Source: Paracamarosporium sp. OC-R06-R3
Taxonomy: Eukaryota; Ascomycota; Dothideomycetes; Pleosporales; Didymosphaeriaceae
DNA length: 64,000 bases
Direction of reading: 5' to 3'
NCBI GenBank assembly: GCA_019828545.1
Contig: JACVRA010000258.1
Location: 310,001-374,000 of the forward strand
The position numbers and the translations under genes are program-made. This document shows, piece after piece, positions 33,356 to 44,274 of the stretch; position 1 is the stretch's first letter; the number at the start of each line of letters is the position of its first letter. The notes below the pieces were generated by a model. It worked only from the letters and a program-made list of their open reading frames with translations. It did not search any database and had not been told where the DNA came from.

Positions 33356-36300
33356 CTAGTCTCTCACACTAAGGCCGGATCGGTTGGTGAACATGCGGGT
33401 GGCGATATTCATGGCCATAAGCTCCTGGAAAAGAAGCTTCGCGGCGTAGGGGATTTGTATCTGGCTAATGCGCGTCTTGTTGTGGCAGGGACGGCATTCG
33501 TATGTGCCCTTCTTGATTTGTCTGTCTATTAGTTAGCATCTGTTTGAATGACCTGAGGAGTAAAATCACTTACGCAATCGGGCTCATCAACCCACAGATA
33601 TCGCACACATGCACCCTATACGCATCCGAAACCTCGAAGAGACGCTCTTTCAGGAAGGCCGCCGCACCGTGCGCAATCATACAATCGCGCTCCATCTCTC
33701 CGAAACGGAGACCACCGTCACGCGCACGACCCTCAACAGGCTGTCGGGTGAGAATCTGGAGAGGTCCACGCGCGCGTGCGTGGATCTTGTCGTCGACCAT
33801 ATGCCTCAAGCGCTGGTAGTACGTTGGACCCAGGAAAACCTGGGCTCGTAACTTCCGACCTGTGTGGCCATTGTACATGATCTCGAAACCACGCTTCTGG
33901 AAGTCTGCCTTCTCCAGAAGATCGGAGACATGGTCAACGGTAACACCACAGAAAGGCGTTGCATCGCCCTCCTGAGCATTAATAGCGCCAACCTTAGATA
34001 GCAAACACTCGACCAAGTGAGCAATAGTCATACGAGATGGAATGGCGTGGGGATTGACGACCAGATCTGGTGTGAGACCGTCCCTAGTGAAAGGCATGTC
34101 TTCTTGACGGTATGTAATACCAATAGTACCCTTTTGTCCGTGACGAGAGGCGAACTTGTCACCGATCTGTGGTATTTTGGTAGTTCGCGTGCGGACCTTG
34201 ACGAATCGCAAGCCTTCGGTGTTTGTAGTGAAGAGAACTTGATCAACAATACCGTTCTCGGTGCTTCTCAGTGGTGTGGAGACATCACGCTTCGTGTGGT
34301 TAACCGACTTTTGACCGAGCTCCTTAGCATCATCATTTGGAATAGGTGCCGTCTTTCCAATAATAATATCGTCACCAGAGACACGGACACCAGGGGCGAC
34401 GATACCGTCGTCGTCAAGTTTGTCGTACGTGCCACCCTTCATTCTCATGGTATCCATACGTGTCGGTTTCTCGAATTGCTCCAAGACATTTACACCGATA
34501 CGCTTCTCTTGCTCTGTGTACGCTCGGTAAAACAAACTCCTGAAAAGACCGCGATCAACACTACTCTGGTTCAGGATGACGGAATCTTCCTGGTTGTATC
34601 CGGAGTAACAGGCAATGGCGACAATGGCATTTTGACCAGCGGGCAGCTCACGGAACCTGAGATACTCCATGGAGCGAGTTGTAGCCAAGGGTTTCTGAGG
34701 ATAATATAGAACGTTCATCATCGTTTCCATGCGCAGTGCGTAATTCGTCAGCGCGACACCCATAGCTTGTTTACCCATAGCCGATTGGTAGGTGTTACGA
34801 GGAGACTGGTTGTGATCGGGGAAGGGAATGATACTGGCGCAAATACCGAGAATCATAGCGGGATGAATCTCGCAGTGAGTGTACGCGTTGACGGACCTGT
34901 TAACCGCAGGCTTGAGAGGCCCAAGACGCAAGGCCCTGAATTCTTCTTTTGCATAGTCTGGCTTTCCAGCTTCAGGCATGCCCTCCTTGGCCACTTCGCG
35001 CCATTCGGTAAGATCCTCGGGCGACATGACAATCATAGCGCTCTCTTCTTCTTCAGCGTCAAGATACTCAACACAGCCATCGTGAAGGAGACCTTTCCAG
35101 CCATATTTCATACTGTCAGTGTCTTCGTCGTTGTAGCCAGACGTGTCTATTTCTTTGTCGCGTAAGAGCTTTTCGAGATGGCTCCGGTTGAATATCAAAT
35201 GGTCCTTGTTCGGCTTTTTAGTATCGTTCTCGATGGTGAAGAGTGGCCTCATAACACGGCCGGCATCTGTAAAGATCTTAAACTCGCGATCACGGATATC
35301 TCGAATTAAACTCATTTCATAGGATAGCGTTCCGTTTCGGCGAAGCTCTTGCACGTTTGACACGAGCTGTTGCGGGTTGCTGTGCGTTCCTACCCAGACA
35401 CCATTGACGAAAACCTTGGTGGCTGTTGGGTTCATCATCGGATCGTATTCCTCAAGAAGCTCCATGTTACGACCCGTCATATAATCAATGATGGGCGCGC
35501 TTTCGCTGCCTACACTAACGTAGCACATAAGCGACAAGTTCTTGACCAATCCACAAGCTTGTCCTTCGGGTGTCTCGGCGGGACAGACAAGACCCCAGTG
35601 ACTGTTGTGAAGCTGGCGCGGTTTAGCTAGCTTGCCGTCTCGACCAACTGGTGTGTTGGTCCGCCGAAGATGCGACAAGGTGGATGCATATGTGTACCGG
35701 TTTAACACCTGGGACACACCGGCCTTGGCCGAGGCAGCCTTCTTCTGATCTCCCCAATTTCCAGTCGCCAGGGAGTACTTGAGACCGTTGGTAAGAATGC
35801 TAGCTTTAATAGCCATCTGAACGTTGAAATCCTGGTTGTTCTCAACGCATCGCTGGAGATATTTGTAAACATCCTTCGTAAGCTTAAGGAACAGGATACG
35901 GAACAGGTTCGCGATAAGCGGACCAGCAAGATCCAGACGCTTCTTGCCGAAGTGGTCACGATCATCCTCCTCTCGTCGTCCTAGGACGCACTGGAGCAAG
36001 CGATGGAGCATGTAGCCGAAGAAGAAAGCTTTACGTGTGTCCTGGCCTTCTCTTTGCGAAATGTGCGGCAGGAATTCTCGCTGCATGATGTCTCGCGCAA
36101 ACTTGACACGCTTGTCTTTCGGACCCTGCTGGTTTCCTTGCGCTCGACTACCGAGCCAGTTCAAGGCGCTGTCCCGGTCTTGAACCACGGAAGCTTCTTC
36201 AATGCTAGGCTTCAACAATTCCAGCATGGCTGTATCGTTGCGATCGTAGCAGATGTGATTCAAGATGTCTTCGTCGGATACTACACCGAGTGCACGGAAT

Positions 36301-37193
36301 ACAATTCCCATAGGCACGTCAGATTTGACGTATGGGAGCATGCCGTATGCGAAGGGACCTGGGGTACGCGCCTGAAGAAGCGAGTTCTCGGCCCATTTGA
36401 TGTTGAAGGACGAGATGAGGCGGGTTCCCTTCTCGACAGCACTGCGAATCTCTGCTGTCCACGGTATTGGTCCTTGTTTCTTGCGGAAGACTTGAACGAT
36501 GTTGGCAGCGCTTCGCTCCTGAGCGATCAACACCTTTTCACTACCGTTTATGACAAAGTAACCACCCTGATCGTAGGGACACTCGTTAAGCCCGAAAAGA
36601 GCCTCGTCGTTCTGGTTCCGCAGATGGCATAGCTCCGAGCGAAGCATGACCGGCAGCTTCCCTAAGAACACTCTGTTTTCTGCACTATCGCTCGATGGGA
36701 TATCTTCCCGCTCCCACTTGATCTGTGCACCCTGGAACTGCTCCACCTCCTCGTTGTCTTCATCCATGCCTGTGTACTCGCGCGCCACCATGATCTTGTT
36801 ATCGATATTCGCCATCATAGCCGAAGAATAAGTGAGGTTGCGCAGTCGCGCCTCGTGCGGGTATAGCTGAATGGTCGTACCATCGCCTTCGGTGTGCGAC
36901 GGGCGCGCCAGAAAGACTCGACCAAAAGAGATCTGATAGCGGCGCTTGATGATGGGATTGTAATCATCGTCGCTTGACGGCGTATTCTGATCGAGGATGA
37001 CGTTGCCGTTCTCTGAAACGATATCCTGGATGGTATTTCGCGTGAATTCGTCGTACGAGTCGAGCTGTTGAGAGACCAGGCCCTTCGTGTCGAAGAAGGA
37101 GGTGATGACGGCCCAGCAGTCCGAGGAGGCGATGCCATCGTCGTCCTCATACAGCTCCTCGTCCTCCACGTCGTAGTCGTAAGAGTCGGCCAT
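33356..37193 (-). CDS. RPB2: RNA polymerase II second-largest subunit
   Basis: Predicted exons on the minus strand are 33574..37193 and 33356..33521, giving 1261 residues. RPB2 forms much of the active centre and one side of the cleft of nuclear RNA polymerase II. It is recognised along its whole length: an acidic N-terminus, R-R-Y-Q-I-S-F-G-R, the lobe and fork regions, and the highly conserved hybrid-binding segment [13 protein letters not shown] at 1011-1023, followed by the switch/anchor region and the C-terminal zinc finger. The zinc Cys pairs C-D-I-C (1197, 1200) and C-R-P-C lie on either side of the only intron (33522..33573). The P-S-D-D-D... lack of Pol I or Pol III hallmarks and the length fit Pol II. 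This is a standard fungal phylogenetic marker. Confidence 0.98.
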
Positions 37194-38465
37194 GGCTGCG
37201 CGCGACAGGGTGACCGAGATGGGGGTAGGTGGGTTGAGCGCGGGGTGGGTCGCAAGAGCGCTCTTTCATCGAACGCGACGGCGGCGACTGCCTCGTGAAA
37301 GGAACATAGGTTACATAAGCCGTACTAGTGTGACCCGTTTTGTTCTAGCGCGGCTTTTCCAGCCTTGCGAAGGCTGCGATCAAGTAGTAATTGCTCTATG
37401 CTTCAGCTGCTATTGTTCCAATTAGAATCAGTTGCAGAGTTCACCTTGATTGCCCTCTTCTTTCGCTCACTTTGTACCCAACAAGCGACAGAGTCACGTT
37501 GAGGATTGCGCTTCGAGCGCTGCAGTTTTCTTTCACCAACGATAGCAGTTTGGTTCATGGTCACTAGATCTGCAAACGAAGGCACCGTACACGAGCATTT
37601 CGATCTTTTCTGTCATTCGTTCGAGTCTTTAAGCTTTGTTTCTATCGCTATGCTATACAAGATCAACCTCCAAGCGTATGCGCTGCCCACCAAGATCAGA
37701 ATATACTACCATGCAAATCCAATGACACCCAAAATATTATTTGGAAACGTCTTTCAAGCGTACCTTCGACTGTATATATTTCTGCGTGACCCTAGAGCCT
37801 CGCTACATTCGTTGCGTTCCTGCATCTTATTTTAGTCTCGAAACACGCCACAAGCCTTCTACCATGACCACAACCCATACCCTTCCCCAAATACTTTTAC
37901 CAGCTCTCAGAATACCTGCATGCACTGCGCAACCACCCGCGCCTAGTCCTCTGCTCACCCTAGACGAAGTCCGCTCGGGTAAGCTCTCATAGGTCGAAAT
38001 GGTACTAGGGGCCGAATCAGGATCGCCGAGTGGATTACCCGAATAGCAAAGCGCAGCACAGCAACGCCCAAAGCAGTCCACCGAACCACGCGCCTCAGAA
38101 AGCTAGGAAGAACCTGGGGTGCTGCCGAGCATGTGTAACAGGTACCGGTTTGCCCGAACATGTGGGATAGTACCCGAGACAGCGACATCGTAGGGACAAG
38201 TCCATCGCGAAGTCCGTCGCTGTGGCTTCGACCTCGCAACGATGGAAGTATATATGGGGATGCAATCTGTAGCAGAAAAGAGCATCCAACACAGCTTATC
38301 AGCCCAACAGACTACAACAGACTACAACAGTCCTTTCAGCTTCCCAGCACACAATCCTTACCACACGCATTCACTTCGCTCTTTCCAGCAAACCACCACT
38401 CCAATCTCTACACCCAACTCGCAATCCTTGCACAACCACCAAACCAAACCACCACCACACTCAAA
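37194..38465. promoter_or_regulatory. Divergent region, RPB2 / small secreted peptide gene
   Basis: About 1.27 kb. The right end has a TATA-like T-A-T-A-T-A-T (38249..38255) and a long CA-rich, G-poor leader leading to the ATG at 38466, typical of strongly expressed fungal genes. No gene seen in the left part. Confidence 0.5.
38249..38255 (+). promoter_or_regulatory. TATA-like element of the small peptide gene
   Basis: TATATAT about 210 bp upstream of the start codon, followed by a CA-rich leader. Position agrees with a core promoter if transcription starts near 38285. Seen as sequence; use is inferred. Confidence 0.45.
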
Positions 38466-38697
38466 ATGCAGTTCTCCACCGTCTTCGCTGTCGCCACCAT
38501 GGCCATGGGTTTCGCCGCTGCCCGCCCCATCCCCATCCTCATCCCCGCAAACGCCCACACCCACCACGCGCGCTCCCTCGACATGGCCGACCTCTGGGTC
38601 GTACGTTCCCCTCTAGCTCCCCATCCTTCCTCCCACTAAGTGTATCCAGGACAAGCGCTTCACGGGCGTTAACAACGCTCCAGCCATCAAGGCCTAA
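38466..38697 (+). CDS. Small secreted peptide precursor with dibasic site
   Basis: Predicted exons are 38466..38600 and 38650..38697, giving 60 residues. The start ATG has an A-rich context (CAAAATG). A signal peptide is clear (about 1-19, hydrophobic, ending F-A-A-A). Then come a Pro/His-rich spacer and an acidic-hydrophobic stretch, and a Lys-Arg pair at 47-48, a Kex2-type cleavage site that would free the 12-residue C-terminus F-T-G-V-N-N-A-P-A-I-K-A. The 49-bp intron ends directly before D-K-R, so the mature peptide and its cleavage site sit alone on exon 2. No Cys is present, so this is not a Cys-rich effector. I do not recognise the family; a signalling or hyphal-surface peptide are possibilities only. 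Strong promoter features suggest high expression. Confidence 0.72.
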
Positions 38698-39250
38698 GCA
38701 GCCAACCAGCCACGACTAGCAACCTTCCCATCCCTAAACCAACAAATCAAAAACAAAAACAAAAAGACACGGACCGACTTGTATATACCCTTCCTACTTC
38801 TTACCCGGCGGAGCTTCTAATGTGTAAATATTCGAGACGAGAGACTTTGTACATACTTTTATCCGCATGAGAGGGCGTTCTTTTGGCTTGAAATGTGCGG
38901 ATATCCATTCCTTTATGAGGGCTTGCATTGCATTGCATTTGGGGGGAATTTTTCTGGGACGCTCATTTGGATAGAGCTTTGGGAGTTGATACACTCTTTT
39001 GGGTCGGAGAAAGATACCTTGGGTTTTTAGCTTTTTCGAATTCATCACGATTTCAAATACATATCTTGAACACGGGAACAAATGTGCATGGCTTGATTCT
39101 GGATGCATCACTGAATTCCTAATAGAACATGGTATCATTAAAGTCTTTCCGGTGCCCATGGTGCTACGGGCACCACTTTGAACACACTAATTGTACACAA
39201 GAATTGCGGGTCTAACCTCGCATGCCCCGATCGGCCTTTCGTCCTCATCG
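38698..39250. other. Convergent intergenic region
   Basis: The 3' flanks of the small peptide gene and cyp6. A-rich run just after the peptide gene. Nothing else supported. Confidence 0.4.
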
Positions 39251-40838
39251 TCATCGATCGTCTCGATCATCCCTCCTATATCGGTCACGACTTCTCTCTC
39301 GCCGGCTATCCCGATAGCGATCTCTGCTACGATCCCGTCGGCGATCATCTTGCCGCGCGCGTTCCTCGTATCGACCATCTCCATCCCGGTCACGACGATC
39401 ACGCCTTGGACTCCGGCTGCGATCTCGCTGGAATCTATCGTCGTGGTATTGTTCCCGACGCTCCCTCCGACGACCATCGTCTCTCCGCTCATATTTGTCG
39501 CGGCCGCCATTCTGCCTTCCTTCTGATTCTCGTGGACGCTCTTTGGCATCTCTTGAAGACGTATCCCGATCGATTATGAGCTTGTTGACAACCGAGTCGC
39601 TGGCAATGTCACGGCCATGGTCACCACGGTATTGCTTCTTCCTCTGCAGATTGTCGATGCCACCGAAGCCACCTGCTGCACGCCGCCGCTTGAGGTTGGT
39701 ACTGTCTCGCCAATCATCCGCAATCTTAGAGACACTCTGCGAGAAATCGACGTGAATGCGGTGATCATCGATAAGCACGCCGTCCATCTTGAAATATGCC
39801 TGTTCACACTCTTTCTGGTTCGAATATTCGATGAAGGCATACTGAAGACTGTCTCCCGTTTTCTTGTCGCGTATGATCTCGCAGCTCAAGATCCTCCCGA
39901 ACCGAGAGAAGATGAGCTCAAGATCCTCGTCCTGGGTCACCGGGTTCAACTTGCAGACGAAGAGCACGTTCTCCGGTGGTGCGACTTCGGCGAATGGCAG
40001 ATCACCCACCATCTCTAGTGTGAGTGCTTGTGCGCGCGCTTCTCTTTCACGGCGGACCTTCTCCAATGCTTCCTGGTCCTGCTCTTCCTCCAAGATCTCA
40101 TCGTGTCCCACACGCACGGTAGCGAGCTGGGCAGCGGAGGGTACGGGACTCTCTGGCGGCTCGATAAGACCTTCTGGGTCGTCGTATGGATCATCTAACA
40201 CAACAGTATGCAGTATGCGGATGTCCTTGAGAGGTCGACCCTTGTCGTCAATGAAGGCGGCATTGATCTTCTCCAGAACATCGAAGCCCTCCACAACCTG
40301 TCCAAATATCGCAGCTTTCTTGTCCAAGAAATCTATGTTTGTTCCCAGCGTGACGATGAACTGGCTGCCTGCATAACGTTCATCTGGATCGTCCGGTGCC
40401 GGCGCGGTCGCCATGCTGACCGTACCCATCTCCGCATGCTTCAGCTTGGGCTGAAATTCGGGTCTAAAGGTTTTCTTCGCTGGATCGGCGCGGTCGAGGA
40501 GGCCCCATATTGAGCGTCCACCATCACTGTCGTTGGAGCCGGGACCGATAGGATCGCCCGTTTGGAAGGAGAAGTTCGGTTGTACACTATGGACGGGCGC
40601 AAAGTTGTAGTACTTGACTTTGCAGAGTTTCAGGAAACTATAAGATACGGCATGTTAGTTTCTGTCATGTGCTCAGCTTGCTTCTATACGCGACAAATGG
40701 AATGCGCATGCGACTGTTGTCGCATTATGAAGAACGAGAGGAAAGTTGCCTCACTTACTTTTCGCAGCATTTGGGCGCGTCATCGACTAGAAGATCGATG
40801 GTGATATCGCCAAGCGAGGTTTCGAGCAGCACTGACAT
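39251..40838 (-). CDS. cyp6: Nuclear cyclophilin with RRM and RS tail (PPIL4/Cyp6 type)
   Basis: Predicted exons on the minus strand are 40759..40838 and 39251..40637, giving 488 residues. The protein joins a peptidyl-prolyl cis-trans isomerase domain (about 1-173), an RNA-recognition motif (about 249-327) and a long Arg/Asp/Ser-rich tail (about 390-488). That order is diagnostic for PPIL4/Cyp6 and points to a role around splicing or transcription in the nucleus. The intron 40638..40758 splits the codon in C-E-N-F-L-K-L-C and its removal gives the family motif. The cyclophilin active-site Arg and W of canonical cyclophilin A are partly replaced, so isomerase activity may be weak, as in other members. 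RRM RNP-like blocks include V-L-F-V-C-K-L and Y-A-F-I-E-Y. A hairpin-forming element lies upstream at 40964..41042. Confidence 0.93.
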
Positions 40839-41209
40839 AATCACAGCAGTCGAGGGAGGTTGAACGCTCGTCGCGAAAGTTGCGCGGAGAGCACTGAGAG
40901 ACCGCAGGAGAGCTCGGGCCACCAGGCGGCAAAGCTTCTACCGACGTCACACGATGGTCTCCCTTACGAAGGAGCTTGACTATTCAATCACAGCCCTGAG
41001 GCCATTCAGGTTGAATCGTCAATAAAAACGAGCTCCTTCGTAGACAAAAACTACCAGGAGGTTTGGCACACAGCCATATCTACACAAACTTATCGAACTT
41101 GACTATTTCAAGGCTACTCCTCAAGACGCCCCAATTCCCAAGATTCCCACCCATGCAATGCCCACCCCATGAAAAAAAAAACACTTCCAAAATGCCACCC
41201 AGCAAACAC
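40839..41209. promoter_or_regulatory. cyp6 promoter and 3' flank of the next gene
   Basis: A 371-bp region holding the cyp6 promoter, the nested hairpin and the 3' flank of the minus-strand gene that ends at 41210. Confidence 0.5.
40964..41042. other. Nested inverted repeat / long hairpin element
   Basis: Outer 12-bp perfect arms (40965..40976 and 41031..41042), a middle stem of 10 pairs out of 11 (40977..40987 with 41011..41021), and an inner 5-bp stem (40995..40999 with 41006..41010) share one axis, with bulges of about 9 and 7 nt. It lies 127 bp upstream of the cyp6 start codon. Pairing was read by eye. Confidence 0.75.
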
Positions 41210-43711
41210 CTACTCAGTACGCCTAAACACTTCACCCACCCACTCGTATCCCCTAACCCTTCCCACGCCCTCCCTCAGCTCCCTAGCAATCCGATCCACC
41301 ATCCTCACATCAACAGCAAGAAAATCCAAGTCCGTCCTTCCATAAATCGCCTCAAGCAGCTCTTCGTTCTCACTCCGCCAAGCGACCGAAGCAGCCGGCA
41401 AGAGATCAGGGTCCAAGATGGGGAGACGAGAGCCACGAGCGCGGGTCTGGCGAAGAGATTCTCGTAGCAGCGCGCTAGTAACGGAACGATATGCGTTGTA
41501 GAGGAGAGCAAAGTTCGCCGTGTTGTCTGCATTCGGGACGGTAGGGAAGCGGGTCAAGTCGATGACGCTGCGTGGGACGGAGACGGCGGTCTCGCCGGAG
41601 GTGTTGCGGCTGCGTGGCTCGATGGGCCCGAGGCTCATGATGAGCTGCTCTCCTTCTTCCTCTGCGGCGGTCGCGTCGCTGTCGTACTCCTCGTCGTCCT
41701 CGGGAACGTGCATCGCCGGTCCTCCCTGGTCCTCCACAGCAGTCCTCTCACAGTCTTCCTCCTGTCCAGCAACCTCCGTTCCTCCCTCACCCTCCACACC
41801 AGCCACCCTCTCACCTCCATGCCTAGCTCTCCCCTCTACAGTTCCCCCCTCCTGTGCACCAATAACCTCCCCCGTACCACCGCCCCCAGAAGAAACACTC
41901 GCCAAATGAACAGGTGCAGGAATGTGCTGAAGGAAATCACAACTCCGCACATGACTTACCGTAAGAGTCCTAGATCTCACATGATCTCCCACGCCCTTCT
42001 CCTTCATAGCAGGGAACGCCTGGCTCTCGTAGCTGCGCAGCGGGAGAGGCCGGTGGAAGCCGCTCATGGCGGCGAGATTTGCCTCTCGGGCTTCGATGCC
42101 AGCCTGTTTCGCGGCGCGGCGCTGCGCGGAGGTTACTTTGCGGAAGATGGCGTTCTCGGGGAGACTGTCGCGCCGGGCTGGATAGGGGCTTTCCGGGGAT
42201 GGTGGGGCTTGGAGAACAGAGTCGCCGTGTTCGTCTTGCGTGCTTGGGTTAGTAGTCGTGAGGCTGGACTCATTTTGAGAGGTGGGCTTGTAGTCCGTAT
42301 CCCCTTCTTCGATATCTTGTTCTGTCTCGGTGCTCCAGTCTGCGTCGTCATCGGTAGGATACGAAGCGCGCGGCGATGTAAGTTTTTCTCTATCATCCTC
42401 AAGGATCGAATCTTGACGAGCCTCAACATCACCCTTCCTGTTGTTAAGATTGTACCGCATCGGTTCATGGGTATCCGAATACACGGAGCTAGAGTCCGAG
42501 CTGGCGAGCTCATGAGTCCTAAGTCGATACTTCCCATTCGCATAGAATGTCTCGACATTAGCAGCGGCATCTTCTATGGCCTTGCTCGTAGCAGCGGTAA
42601 GGGTTCCACTGCTTTTAGCAACGTTGTCACGAGTGGGACTGAAGACGTCTGCGCCTTTGGCCGGTCTCTGATGTTGTCCAAGAATAGGAAAGAGATGATA
42701 CCTCGGAGACGCTCGTATCGCAGTGCGCAGAGGCGAAGGGATTGGCGGCAGCGGAGGCGGCGGCGACAGACCTTGAGGCGGAAGAGGTGACACGTTCCGA
42801 GCACGGACTGGAGTCGACACTGCTCGAGCAATGGCAGGGTGCAAAACAGGCTCAGTGCGGGACTTGATGTTGAGCGGTGCTGGGCGGTCAGGCGTGTCGG
42901 GCGGGTACTCCTGGCTTCGGGAGCGCGTAGAATTAGCCTCGCTCGTGGAAATGGACAGCTTCTTTTTGAGACCGGGGAACGATCCGACTCTTGGGGATGC
43001 CGGACGAGCTCTGAGCGGGGAAGCTACGGGCGAAGTAAGCTGGTTCTCGAACATGAGCGATTCCACTTGAGGTGATTTCAAGGGCGGTGAATTCAAAGGT
43101 GATGATGTCGCAGTGAGGCCGGAAGAGCCCGTGCGAAGCAAACGGGAACTCTTCTTGAGTGACAAAAGCAACGGCGAGCGCAGAGAGATTCGCGAGCTCG
43201 GAATAGAACGAAGTTGCTTCTTTGGCTTCTCTACACTCCCTTGCAGTGCCTCGAGCAAGCTCACCGCTCCATCGGCTTCTTCTGACGTCTCAGCTTCGTA
43301 CTTTGGTCGAAAGTCCTCGATGTCCTCGACCAGCTTGCGTAACTTGTCGTTTGCGATGCGTGATGTGTCGTAGCTCTGTGTCGCTCGTTAATAAGCACCG
43401 TGCGTTGTCAACATCTTCGACAAACGGCTTGCCTGATCGACTCCGAGCTCCCGGATGTACTGCTTCGCTGTCTCGTAGTTCTCTGTCTTCAGGCGAATCC
43501 AGCAGGTGAAAAGATACAGAAGACCATCGTCAACTGTGCCATCCATGATCTCCTGTGCGAGCCGTTCGATTTCTTTCGCATCGTAATTGACGCAGAAACC
43601 GCGCTCCTGGAGCGACTCTCCTCGCGAATGGCCCGATGGGCGCTTCTCGGGCTCTGAATCCATGACTGTCACTGAGAGTGAACTGTTAGATGTCTGCGGA
43701 TCTGACTCCAT
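41210..43711 (-). CDS. Large disordered protein of unknown function
   Basis: Predicted exons on the minus strand are 43413..43711 and 41210..43373, giving about 820 residues. I do not recognise the family. Residues about 45-98 form a helical, moderately conserved-looking segment (D-A-K-E-I-E-R-L-A then W-I-R-L-K-T-E-N-Y). The middle is Ser/Pro-rich with many S-P and T-P sites, suggesting phosphorylation by proline-directed kinases. The final 130 residues again look folded (N-F-A-L-L-Y-N-A-Y-R-S, then a W-R-S-E-N-E-E-L-L helix and a short basic end). The two exons are in the same frame with one stop between them; a 39-bp intron (43374..43412) bridges it, or a 48-bp one with donor at 43421. The join is therefore the weakest point. 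The start is the first good ATG. Confidence 0.65.
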
Positions 43712-44274
43712 GGTGCCAGAGTTCAAAAATGCTGGCGTACACGATACCAACGTACAAACGTACAGACTTTAGTGTATATCGAAAGAGGTTGAGTGTGAGG
43801 AGGAAGAGCCACGGCTGTGCGCGAACGCAGACGCGAAGCAGTTCATCACACTCACGCGTTGAACGCGGTGAATGTGACAGTGAAAGGGAAAGAGACAGGC
43901 AAATCGAAACAGTCAAGCAGCCGAACCATCTTCACCGCAACACCTCACGAGCGCGTTTGCAAGGACAACAATGGCGGTCATCATCAAAACCAGCAAAAGC
44001 TGCATATCTCTCTCTCCCACACGGACCAAAAAGCACGCGGAAAACGGATCCTGAGGAGAACGGGATTTAAGCTAAGAAATTCTGTATACGGCCAATCCAG
44101 CAGATATCCAATTTTGAAATTAGAATACAGGAGGGGATAGACATAAGAAAAGGGCGGAATCTTAGGGGTTGATTACGAGGATTAAAAACAACAAGAGAAA
44201 TGTTTCCATGCAGGGCTCCTTATGCGGCTGAGATCTATCGCTCCAAAGCATCCTCCTATTGTTCATTGTCCCGT
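43712..44274. other. Intergenic region
   Basis: About 560 bp holding the promoter of the minus-strand gene at 43711 and the 3' flank of the repeat-tailed gene. No gene seen. Confidence 0.4.

Noticed and set aside
34017..34709. 230-codon plus-strand frame inside RPB2
   Set aside because: Shadow of the strongly conserved RPB2 coding strand.
39178..39579. 133-codon plus-strand frame opposite the cyp6 tail
   Set aside because: Antisense shadow of the Arg/Asp-rich tail.
41708..42790. 360-codon plus-strand frame opposite the large disordered gene
   Set aside because: Long, but without motifs; the minus-strand frame is longer, has low-complexity S-P composition typical of fungal proteins and a plausible upstream exon.
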